Part shown: one piece after another, positions 7,086 to 13,693 of the stretch
Position numbering within the stretch: the first letter of the stretch is position 1
How the letters are laid out: every line of letters begins with the position of its first letter
From: Pseudomonadota bacterium
GTDB lineage: Bacteria; Myxococcota_A; UBA796; SXON01
Length of the DNA: 25,282 bases
Direction: 5' to 3'
NCBI GenBank assembly: GCA_005776735.1
Contig: SXOM01000356.1
Coordinates: forward strand, 1-25,282
The notes under the pieces: model-generated
Database searches by the model: none
What the model was told of the DNA's origin: nothing
The model's input: the letters and a program-made list of their open reading frames with translations, nothing else
Made by a program: the position numbers and the translations under genes

Positions 7086-8061
7086 CAACCGGGCCCGCGA
7101 GGGGCACGGTGCGCGGAACGAGGGCGAACACCTCGTGGTCATCGCCAACCCCAACGCGGGCGGTGGCCGCGCCGGGGCGTCTCGCGCGCGGGTCGAGGCC
7201 GCGGTCTCCCGGGCGTTCGCGCGGGCCGAGGTGTGGTGGACCGAAGCACCCGGGCACGCGGTCGAGCTCGCCCAGCGTGCCGCAGAGGCCGGCGCCGACC
7301 TCGTGGCCGCGCTCGGGGGCGATGGCACCTGCAACGAGGTCGTCAACGGCCTGATGGGCGAGGGCGGGCCGCGCTCTCCGAAGACCATCTTCACCACCCT
7401 GCCGTTCGGCACCGGCGGCGACCTCGTGCGTACGCTGCAGATGCCGCGCGACCTGTCCGAGGCCCTGTGGGTCGTGAGCACCGGCACCACCGTGCACGTC
7501 GACGTCGGGCGGGTCCAGCTCGCCTCCGGCGCCCGGCGGTGGTTCATCAACGTGGCGGGTGCCGGTGCGAACGCCGAGGTCTGCGTCCGCGTGAACCGCT
7601 CGTCCAAACGGTTCGGAGGCGAGCTCACGTTCCTCGGCGCCATCCTCACCACCGTGCGCGACTTCGAGCCGCGCCGGGTGGGCTGGCGCTGGGAGGGGCC
7701 CGACGGAGCCGGGGAGGTCGAGCTCGACACCCTCGCCGCATTCGTCGCCAACGCGCACTACTGCGGTGCGGGAATGTACGTGGGCAAGGGCGGCTCGATG
7801 GCAGACGGCGCCTTCGACGTCACGCTGGTGCCGCGGATGGGGTTGGCGGGCGCGGTGATGGCGCTGCCCCACACGCGCACCGGCGACCTCGATCGGGTGC
7901 CCGGCGTGGTGCGCTTTCGTGCCCATCGTGTCGAGCTTCTCGGGGCATTGCCCATCGAGACCGACGGCGAGCCGCGGGGCGACGGCCCGGCCACCTTCAC
8001 GTGCCTGGCGCGGCCGCTGCAGGTCCGCGGCGCCTGGAGGCGCCCGCCCACGCCGCTTTAA
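7066..8061 (+). CDS. Diacylglycerol-kinase-fold lipid kinase (YegS/DagK/LCB5 family)
   Basis: 331 residues. ATG 7066 has GGAGGG at 7055-7060 and overlaps the preceding gene by 20 bp. The kinase signature is LVVIANPNAGGGRAG (23-37), then ALGGDGTCNEVVNGL (82-96), then TLPFGTGGDLVRTL (111-124), where many homologues have GTGND. Further family motifs are VDVGRV, FINVAGAGANAEV, NAHYCGAGM and a C-terminal ETDGEP. Such enzymes use ATP to phosphorylate a lipid hydroxyl (diacylglycerol, sphingosine-like bases or related glycerolipids); the substrate cannot be told from sequence. The first 20 residues are polar and poorly conserved. Overlap with the Fe-S gene suggests one operon acting on a glycerol- or lipid-derived substrate. 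Confidence 0.88.
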   Translation: MPTGASDNRAREGHGARNEGEHLVVIANPNAGGGRAGASRARVEAAVSRAFARAEVWWTEAPGHAVELAQRAAEAGADLVAALGGDGTCNEVVNGLMGEGGPRSPKTIFTTLPFGTGGDLVRTLQMPRDLSEALWVVSTGTTVHVDVGRVQLASGARRWFINVAGAGANAEVCVRVNRSSKRFGGELTFLGAILTTVRDFEPRRVGWRWEGPDGAGEVELDTLAAFVANAHYCGAGMYVGKGGSMADGAFDVTLVPRMGLAGAVMALPHTRTGDLDRVPGVVRFRAHRVELLGALPIETDGEPRGDGPATFTCLARPLQVRGAWRRPPTPL

Positions 8062-8296
8062 GAATTTGGAGTATTTGCGTTTTTTGCAAAAACGAAAAAA
8101 GTGGCGATTTCGCGTTGCGCGGCCGCGGGGTTTCCGGCTAATACGGTGGCGCTGAATCCACAGGACACCGGGGTTTCTCCTCTCCCCGGTCGAGAAGAAC
8201 GCGCTCCCGGGTCTTGACGTACCGCGACTTCGCGGGCGTTGGGTATTCGGGTCTTTTGGGTTGCAGTACAACGCCACGCTTGCCACGGAGCCACAA
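8062..8296 (+). promoter_or_regulatory. AT-rich leader and promoter region of the HU gene
   Basis: This 235-bp gap opens with about 40 bases that are unusually A+T-rich for the window (8061-8100). They contain CGTTTTT and AAAAACG (8078-8084 and 8088-8094, 3-base loop), and within that the 12-bp palindrome TTTTTGCAAAAA (8081-8092). Farther on, ACCGGGG (8167-8173) pairs with CCCCGGT (8184-8190). Two weak promoter candidates exist: TTGCGC (8115-8120), 18 bp, TAATAC (8139-8144); and TTGACG (8214-8219) without a convincing -10. The AT patch could act as an upstream promoter element, as an HU or other nucleoid-protein site, or as the end of the lipid-kinase transcript. Confidence 0.45.
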
Positions 8297-8572
8297 ATGA
8301 ACAAGGCCGATCTCACCGAGCAGCTCTCCATCAAGGCCCAGATCCCCAAGATCCGCGCCGCGCAGTACGTCAACATCGTGATGGACACCGTCCAGGAAGC
8401 CCTCACCAAGGGTGAGAAGGTCACGATCAGCGACTTCGGCACCTTCACGGTGTCGCAGCGCCGCCAGTTCAAGGGCCACAACCCCAAGAACGGCGCCGTG
8501 ATCCAGGTCCCCTCTCGCCGGATCCCCGTGTTCCGCGCGGGCAAGGGCCTCAAGGAAGCCCTCAACACCTGA
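8297..8572 (+). CDS. HU/IHF-family nucleoid DNA-binding protein
   Basis: 91 residues, the standard HU length. It starts MNKADLTEQLS; the ATG at 8297 is preceded by GGAG (8287-8290), and an upstream in-frame ATG at 8261 would add residues the family does not have. The dimer core KGEKVTISDFGTFTVSQRR is followed by the DNA-bending arm, here KGHNPKNGAVIQVPSRRIPV with the proline that intercalates in HU/IHF, and the end FRAGKGLKEALN. It compacts and bends DNA as a dimer and assists recombination and replication (family knowledge). It is flanked by its own AT-rich leader and a strong terminator, so it is probably monocistronic and highly expressed. HU versus IHF subunit cannot be settled by eye. 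Confidence 0.95.
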   Translation: MNKADLTEQLSIKAQIPKIRAAQYVNIVMDTVQEALTKGEKVTISDFGTFTVSQRRQFKGHNPKNGAVIQVPSRRIPVFRAGKGLKEALNT

Positions 8573-8617
8573 TCGGTGTGGCCCGGGCTCCGGTCCGGGC
8601 ACGACCGCCTCGCGGTC

Positions 8618-8653
8618 CGACGGGCGCCCTCGTGGGCGCCCGTCGCACGTTTT
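8618..8653 (+). terminator. Intrinsic terminator of the HU gene
   Basis: CGACGGGCGCCC (8618-8629) and GGGCGCCCGTCG (8634-8645) form a perfect 12-bp GC stem with a TCGT tetraloop, followed after four bases by TTTT (8650-8653). It lies 46 bp after the HU stop. A weaker 6-bp stem-loop (8581-8600) precedes it. Confidence 0.8.
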
Positions 8654-8734
8654 GCGGTCGGCCCGCGTAGCGATCACTACCCCGAGCGCCGGCCCGGCTT
8701 GCCCCGACGGGGTCGGCGTGAAAGCTTGCCGGCG

Positions 8735-9334
8735 ATGACCTCCGAACGCCCTCGCCCGCGCACCGCCCTCGCCGCCCGGGCCCGGCTGCCGTCCCGCTTC
8801 GGCGAGTTCACGGTGGTGGCGTTCGAGTGCGAAGACGGCGAGTACGGCGTGGTCGTCCGCGGCGACGTCGCGGGTGCCGAAGCGGTGCCGGTCCGCCTGC
8901 ACAGCGAGTGCTTCACGGGCGACGTGATGGGCAGCCTCAAGTGCGATTGCCGCGACCAGCTCGAGTTCGCGTTGCGCTTCATCGGCCGCGCCGAGCGCGG
9001 GGCGGTGGTCTACCTGCCCCAGGAGGGCCGTGGGATCGGCCTCGCCAACAAGATCCGGGCCTACGCCCTTCAGGACCAGGGGCTCGACACGGTCGAGGCC
9101 AACCTCGCCCTCGGCTTCCCGGACGATCTCCGTCGGTACGACACGGCGGCCGAGGTCCTGGGCCAGCTCGGCGTCAAGTCGGTCGTCCTGCTCACCAACA
9201 ACCCCACCAAGCGCGCCGGCCTCGAGCGCGCGGGGATGCCGGTGGTCGGCCAGATCCCGCTTCGGGCCACGCCCAACCCGCACAACGCGGCGTACCTCGA
9301 CACCAAGCGCGACAAAAGCGGGCACCTGCTCTGA
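8735..9334 (+). CDS. ribA: GTP cyclohydrolase II
   Basis: 199 residues, the normal size of stand-alone RibA. It opens the imidazole ring of GTP to give the first riboflavin intermediate, formate and pyrophosphate. The zinc site is HSECFTGDVMGSLKCDC (Cys59, Cys70, Cys72). The nucleotide-binding motif PQEGRGIGL (96-104) and the C-terminal signature NPHNAAYLDTKRDKSGHLL are intact, as is LLTNNPTKRAGL. There is no DHBP-synthase (RibB) domain in front. The ATG at 8735 is used because upstream in-frame sequence runs through the HU terminator; the Shine-Dalgarno is weak. No FMN riboswitch is recognisable in the 89 bp between terminator and start. No other riboflavin gene is in the window. Confidence 0.95.
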   Translation: MTSERPRPRTALAARARLPSRFGEFTVVAFECEDGEYGVVVRGDVAGAEAVPVRLHSECFTGDVMGSLKCDCRDQLEFALRFIGRAERGAVVYLPQEGRGIGLANKIRAYALQDQGLDTVEANLALGFPDDLRRYDTAAEVLGQLGVKSVVLLTNNPTKRAGLERAGMPVVGQIPLRATPNPHNAAYLDTKRDKSGHLL

Positions 9335-9364
9335 GGGCTTTTTGGGGCGCGTCTCGACGAGTCG

Positions 9365-9394
9365 TTGACATCACGCGACGCAGCCGGCTACCTT
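9365..9394 (+). promoter_or_regulatory. Promoter of the MopE-repeat lipoprotein gene
   Basis: A perfect TTGACA (-35, 9365-9370), an 18-bp spacer and TACCTT (-10, 9389-9394). A sigma-70-type promoter with a strong -35 and a weak TAnnnT -10 is common in high-GC proteobacteria. It lies 38 bp before the ATG, with GGAGG at 9423-9427 in the leader. Confidence 0.65.
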
Positions 9395-9432
9395 CGTCCG
9401 GCGTCTCCATCCCAGGGCGTCCGGAGGTCTTC

Positions 9433-11691
9433 ATGCGTTCCCATCTGCTTCTGTTTGCGCCGGTGGTGCTCCTCGCGGCCGCTTGCCAGCCCCAGGCGCC
9501 CGAATACCGGGAGATCCCGTACCCCAAGCTCGGGCTCAACCAGGACACGTTGGAGTTCGGCTCGCTGGAGTTCGGCGAGTCCGCCCAGCGCACCGTCATC
9601 ATCAGCAACGACGGCTACACCATCCTGCAGGACGTGTACGTCGGGATGGACATGGGCGTCGGCAGCCGCGACGAAGCCCTCGAAGGGGTCGACATCGGCC
9701 CTGGCATGGCCGAAAACTTCTCCGTCGCCTACGACGTCGACGACATCACCTGCCCCGAGGGTGCGGGGGGTGAGGACACGGGCGATGCGGCCACGGCGGA
9801 TGGCAAGGCCGACACCGGAACCGGCGGCGGCGACGACGACGACGACGAGACCGGCACCAGTGGCGGGGACGAGACCGGTGGTGTCGGCGGCGGTGGTGGT
9901 GGTGGCGGCAACGATGGCGATGCCTACGCGCTCTTCGTGCTCCCCGCGGGCTGCAGCATCCCGGTCACCGTCACGTTCAGCCCCAGCGCCGACGTCGGCG
10001 ACATCTGGGGTTCGTTGGTCGTGAACAGCGTGCAGGCCGACCAGACCGAGGAGCAGATCGACGCGAACGAGCTCCCCGAGTACCTGCGCGACCCGATCCG
10101 GTTCACCCAGCAGGTCTACCTGCATGGCGAGGCCGAGCAGGGTCAGGGCACCATCGTCGTCACCCCGCGCTCGTTCGACTACGGCTACGTCTACCCCAAC
10201 GGCGAAACCGACATCGCGCGCGTCGGGGTGCACAACGTCGGCACCGGCGACATCACGCTCGCCACGCCCACGTTGTCCGACACCTGCGGCTCCGAGTTCG
10301 CGATCACCAGCGCCTACGGCGACGGGTCGGTGCTCCCGGCCGGCGAAGCGAGCCTGGTCGAGGTGGAGTTCACGCCGACCGACGACTCTCCGTCCATCTG
10401 CGAGCTCACGGTCAACTCCAACGACCCCGCCAACAGCGCCATCAAGGTCACGCTCAAGGGCAACACCGGCGCCAACCCGAACAACAGCCCGCCCACGGCC
10501 GCGATTCGCTGGCCGCAGCCCGGCTACGAGTACAACACGCCGAGCGCGCTCGAGATCGAGCTCAACGTGTTCGACAAGGACCAGCCGGCCGAGTCGCTCA
10601 CCTGCAAGGTCAAGAGCTCGCTCATGAGCGCGACCATCGCCGACTGCACGCCGGTCGACGATTCGGGTCACATGGTGGTCGCCATCGACCGTGAGGTCTT
10701 CGACTCCGGGGTCGACACGCTCACCGTCGTGGTCACCGACGCCGACGGCATCACCGGCGAAGCGTCCGTCTCGGTGCTCATCAACTCGCAGTACCCCGAC
10801 AGCGACGACGACGGCGACGCCTACGGTGTCGAGGGCGATCTCCCCGACTGCGACGACCAGAACCGCGACACCTACCCCGACGCCGCCGAGGTCTTCGACG
10901 GCGAGGACAACGACTGCGACGGCATCGTCGACGAGGGCACCGAGGGCGCCGACGACGACGGGGACAGCTGGTCCGAAGCCGATGGCGACTGCAACGACTA
11001 CAACGCCCAGGCCTACCCCGGCGCGCCCGAGCGGGCCGACAGCGTCGACAACGACTGCGACGGCGTCGTCGACGAGAGCACCGCGCTGTACGACGACGAC
11101 GGCGACGGGTTCGCCGAGGTCAACAACGACTGCGACGACAGCGATCCCGACGTCAACCCCTCCTCGGAGGAGGTGTGCGACGGCCTGGACAACGATTGTG
11201 ACGGTCTGTACGACAGCGCCGACGCGTGCGTGTCCACCGACAGCGAGCCGATGGTCATCGGCTACCCCCGTCCCAGCCAGAACGCGTGCCTCGCCGGCGA
11301 GCAGATCTCCTTCTCGGTCAAGATCTTCGACGCCGACGGCCAGCTCCCGTCCTACTCGTGGGGCAGCGACGATCCCAAGGGCTCGGCGCTCTTCGACAAC
11401 CCCATCGCGCAGACGGTCAACTTCACCTGCCCCGAGCCGTCGAGCGCCGCGGGTGAGAACGTCACGGTCTACGTCCTGGTCATGGACCCCGACGGCCACC
11501 AGGTGTGGGGCGACACGAAGATCGCGGTCTACCCGGCCGATTACGGCCTGTACGATCCGTACACCGAGGTCATCGTCGACACCGCCAGCTCCAGCGGCGG
11601 TGCGGGGGGCCTGTGCGCGGGCTCGCCGTTTGCGGTGCTCGCCGGCCTCGGGGTCGGTGGGGCGATCGCCATGCGTCGTCGTCGCGCGTAG
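9433..11691 (+). CDS. Surface lipoprotein with ASH-like and MopE metal-binding repeats and MYXO-CTERM-like tail
   Basis: 752 residues. The signal peptide ends in a lipobox-like LLAAAC (Cys18). Residues about 35-105 and 165-232 look like one immunoglobulin-like ASH/choice-of-anchor-D sandwich, split by a 50-residue Gly/Asp/Thr insert (about 112-162) with runs of five Asp and eight Gly. A second such domain spans about 238-343. A beta-rich domain follows (353-452). Three blocks of about 48 residues (456-502, 506-549, 553-596) each hold D-x-D-D-G and end in DNDCDG, the Cys/Asp pattern of MopE-type putative metal-binding repeats. A final beta domain (605-700) precedes GGLCAGSP, a short hydrophobic stretch and RRRR. 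It is presumably exported, Ca- or metal-binding and cell-surface; the ligand is unknown. GGAGG supports the ATG. Confidence 0.85.
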   Translation: MRSHLLLFAPVVLLAAACQPQAPEYREIPYPKLGLNQDTLEFGSLEFGESAQRTVIISNDGYTILQDVYVGMDMGVGSRDEALEGVDIGPGMAENFSVAYDVDDITCPEGAGGEDTGDAATADGKADTGTGGGDDDDDETGTSGGDETGGVGGGGGGGGNDGDAYALFVLPAGCSIPVTVTFSPSADVGDIWGSLVVNSVQADQTEEQIDANELPEYLRDPIRFTQQVYLHGEAEQGQGTIVVTPRSFDYGYVYPNGETDIARVGVHNVGTGDITLATPTLSDTCGSEFAITSAYGDGSVLPAGEASLVEVEFTPTDDSPSICELTVNSNDPANSAIKVTLKGNTGANPNNSPPTAAIRWPQPGYEYNTPSALEIELNVFDKDQPAESLTCKVKSSLMSATIADCTPVDDSGHMVVAIDREVFDSGVDTLTVVVTDADGITGEASVSVLINSQYPDSDDDGDAYGVEGDLPDCDDQNRDTYPDAAEVFDGEDNDCDGIVDEGTEGADDDGDSWSEADGDCNDYNAQAYPGAPERADSVDNDCDGVVDESTALYDDDGDGFAEVNNDCDDSDPDVNPSSEEVCDGLDNDCDGLYDSADACVSTDSEPMVIGYPRPSQNACLAGEQISFSVKIFDADGQLPSYSWGSDDPKGSALFDNPIAQTVNFTCPEPSSAAGENVTVYVLVMDPDGHQVWGDTKIAVYPADYGLYDPYTEVIVDTASSSGGAGGLCAGSPFAVLAGLGVGGAIAMRRRRA

Positions 11692-11726
11692 TCGCGGCGG
11701 GAGTCGCAGGGTTCGGGGCGCCGCGG

Positions 11727-11751
11727 CGCGACCGTCCCGAAGCGCGCCGGG
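11727..11751 (+). repeat. Dispersed intergenic repeat, copy A
   Basis: A 25-base sequence beginning CGCGACCGTCCCGA and ending GCCGGG. It matches copy B at 17133-17157 in 23 of 25 positions, the differences being at positions 15 and 19. In both copies TTCGGG lies exactly 15 bases before the start (here 11712-11717). In this copy TTCGGG can pair with CCCGAA at 11736-11741. It lies in the gap between the lipoprotein and the first Tad-like gene. A separate 7-bp stem (11761-11767 with 11776-11782) follows and may end the lipoprotein transcript. Confidence 0.55.
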
Positions 11752-11843
11752 CCTGTCCGCGGCGCGCTCCGGGGCGCGCGCCTGCCCCCTCCGTGCCCCG
11801 CCCGCTGGGACAACCTTGCCTCGACGTGCCACGATTCTGGGCC

Positions 11844-11873
11844 TTGTTCCTTCGGCACGGAGTGTGCTACGGA
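11844..11873 (+). promoter_or_regulatory. Candidate promoter of the Tad-like operon, possibly leaderless
   Basis: TTGTTC (11844-11849), 18 bp, TACGGA (11868-11873). The ATG at 11881 starts seven bases after this -10, where transcription would begin, and no Shine-Dalgarno is placed to serve it (ACGGAG at 11857-11862 is too far away). If the promoter is real, the transcript would be leaderless. The -10 is weak. Confidence 0.3.
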
Positions 11874-11880
11874 TCGGTTC

Positions 11881-12288
11881 ATGCGCGCGCGGGCCGGACA
11901 GAGCACCACCGAGCTGATGTTGATGATCCCGGTCATCTTCATGCTGCTCTTCGCGGTGGTCGAGCTCGCGTTGTGGTTGGGCGGCACCCACTACGCCACC
12001 TACGCGGCGTTCGCGGGCGCGCGGGCGCAGCAGGTCGGGCGGCAGGCCAGCGACGCCACCGACATGCTGCTCGATGGCCGGGCCACGCGCCGCGCGCGCG
12101 CGGTCGACGACGGCGAGTCCGTCACGGTCGACATGCCGTGGAAGGCCGACCTGCCGTTCATCAGCGGCGTCGGCGACATGAGCTACGAGGTCACGGTGAC
12201 CGCCGGCCCCGACGAGGAGCAGTACGAGGGCAAGACGGGCAACCTGTCGCGCCGCTACGCCGACAACAATTGCCGGAGCGGGTGTTGA
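11881..12288 (+). CDS. TadE-like pseudopilin-type protein
   Basis: 135 residues. The N-terminus MRARAGQSTTELMLMIPVIF has the TadE/TadG pattern: basic residues, G-Q-S/T, then Glu11 at the position that in pilins follows the processing site, then a single hydrophobic helix (about 13-33) continuing into YATYAAFAGARAQQVGRQAS. The rest is a small soluble domain that ends in a Cys-containing NNCRSGC. TadE-like proteins are minor pseudopilins or membrane components of type IVc (Tad/Flp) systems. No TadA ATPase, TadB/C or Flp pilin gene is in the window, so the partner machinery must be elsewhere. The stop overlaps the start of the next gene (TTGA). Confidence 0.8.
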   Translation: MRARAGQSTTELMLMIPVIFMLLFAVVELALWLGGTHYATYAAFAGARAQQVGRQASDATDMLLDGRATRRARAVDDGESVTVDMPWKADLPFISGVGDMSYEVTVTAGPDEEQYEGKTGNLSRRYADNNCRSGC

Positions 12289-13367
12289 CCGCGCCGCGGC
12301 GAGCGCGTGGCGGCCAGGCGGCGGTCTTCGTCGCGATGTGCCTGATGGCGCTGATGCTGGTGGTGGCGTTTGCCACCAACACCGGCATCGCGGTCAACGA
12401 CCGCATCCGTATGCAGTCCACGGCCGACCTCGCGACGTACGCGGTGGCGTACAGCGAAGCGGCGTCGCTCAACGACATCGTCGAGGCCAACGAGCAGATC
12501 GCCGACATCGCCCGCGACTGTCGGGGCACGTTGTCGTCGACGGTGTGGAACACGGTGCCGTGCGCACAGTGCGGCTCCGACCCCGGCGCCGAGCTGGTCA
12601 TCGCGGCCTGCCGGGTCGAGCTCGACCTGGCGGTACGCCAGTTCATGATGAAGGCCGAGTACGGCAACTCCGTCGAGCCCGCCCTCGAGGCGGGCCGCGG
12701 CACGGCCGACGCGAACTTCGAAGGCACCTACGACAAGACGAGCTTCATGGAGGACATTCCCGGCTCGCCGACCTACCGCTGGAGCTACTCCACCTTCTGG
12801 CAGACGTCGTACTCCGCGGGGATCAACCCCACGATCGCCGACTTCGAGCAGGTGACCGACACCGCGTTCAACTACGAGTACCTCAACTACTGCAACGACC
12901 GCTGTGTCCCTTCGCTCACGGTCAAGCCCGACCAGACCATCCCCACCTGGTTCGTGAAGCGCAACCGCGACCCCGAGGTCTGGGTTGCGGGCCGCGTCAT
13001 GGGCACGCCCGAGAAGCGCTTCCTCGACACCGACTACCGCGGCGGCGGCAAGGACCGCGGCTACTTCGGCGCGTCGTCGACCGGCGGGGACGACCTGCTC
13101 GTCGCCTACGCCGTGGCCAAGCCGTACGACGGCAGCGTCGGTCCGAGCGAGAAGTCCGGCTACCAGCTCAACGGCAACTGGCGCACCGGGCCCGTGTACG
13201 GGCGCAAGGGCATCGACTACCCGAAGCTCGGCATGGTGGGCGAGTACCGGGCGCGCATGGCCGGCATCCAGGACCGGTTGGCCGGCTATGTCGACGCCGA
13301 GACGCTCATCGCCATCGACGGCGCGATGATCGGCAAGAGCTGGGACACCTCGAGGTTCGAACACTGA
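12285..13367 (+). CDS. TadG-like membrane-anchored secreted protein
   Basis: 360 residues from TTG 12285, chosen because GGAG at 12275-12278 is six bases upstream; GTG 12282 is an alternative one codon earlier. After basic RRARGGQAAVF there is one hydrophobic helix (about 13-31, VAMCLMALMLVVAFATN), then NDRIRMQSTADLATYAVAYSEA, the helical segment characteristic of TadG-type proteins, where repeated small residues replace the pilin Glu. The long C-terminal part (about 70-360) is tyrosine-, aspartate- and glycine-rich, with cysteine pairs CAQC and CNDRC that suggest disulfides outside the cytoplasm. I recognise no enzyme or von Willebrand-type domain in it. It shares TGATG with the next gene. 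Confidence 0.72.
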   Translation: MTAPRRARGGQAAVFVAMCLMALMLVVAFATNTGIAVNDRIRMQSTADLATYAVAYSEAASLNDIVEANEQIADIARDCRGTLSSTVWNTVPCAQCGSDPGAELVIAACRVELDLAVRQFMMKAEYGNSVEPALEAGRGTADANFEGTYDKTSFMEDIPGSPTYRWSYSTFWQTSYSAGINPTIADFEQVTDTAFNYEYLNYCNDRCVPSLTVKPDQTIPTWFVKRNRDPEVWVAGRVMGTPEKRFLDTDYRGGGKDRGYFGASSTGGDDLLVAYAVAKPYDGSVGPSEKSGYQLNGNWRTGPVYGRKGIDYPKLGMVGEYRARMAGIQDRLAGYVDAETLIAIDGAMIGKSWDTSRFEH

Positions 13368-13693
13368 TGCGGTGCCGGCGTGGCCAGAGCGCGGTCGAGA
13401 CGATGATGGTGGTGCCCATCGTCGCGGTGACCATCATGGCGTTGTACTACCTGTGGAGCGTCATCTACGCCGCCGAGAACGCGCACGTACGCGCGCGGGA
13501 GTACGTGCTCCACGGGTCGGCGTACCTGGGCTCGGTCGACGGCACCAGCGGCAGCGACGTGTTCTCCGGCAACAACTACCGCCGGGCCGACAGCACGAGC
13601 TTCCACTTCGAGTCGTCGTCGACCGATCAGTCGCTGGCGGTCTTCGGTCGCGCCGAGTCGATCGAGGCCAAGGCCGTCATCACGAGTCGCTGA
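13367..13693 (+). CDS. Second small TadE-like protein
   Basis: 108 residues. MRCRRGQSAVETMMVVPIVA is again the TadE pattern, with Glu11 following GQSAV and a hydrophobic helix about 13-33, then YAAENAHVRAREYVLHGSAY. The remaining 60 residues are Ser/Asp/Gly-rich. The ATG shares base 13367 with the preceding stop, so translation is probably coupled. Its last 14 bases overlap the 3' end of rsmE on the opposite strand, leaving no room for a terminator between the two transcription units. Together with the two upstream genes it makes a three-gene set of membrane-anchored pseudopilin-like proteins. Confidence 0.78.
   Translation: MRCRRGQSAVETMMVVPIVAVTIMALYYLWSVIYAAENAHVRAREYVLHGSAYLGSVDGTSGSDVFSGNNYRRADSTSFHFESSSTDQSLAVFGRAESIEAKAVITSR

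Noticed and set aside
10798..11220. Tandem DNA repeat or CRISPR-like array
   Set aside because: The periodicity comes from repeated Asp-rich protein blocks; the DNA copies diverge and have no constant repeat and spacer structure.
9388..11991. An 867-codon minus-strand frame opposite the MopE-repeat gene
   Set aside because: Its Val/Asp-rich sequence is the reverse complement of the Asp-rich repeats; no start context or domain supports it.
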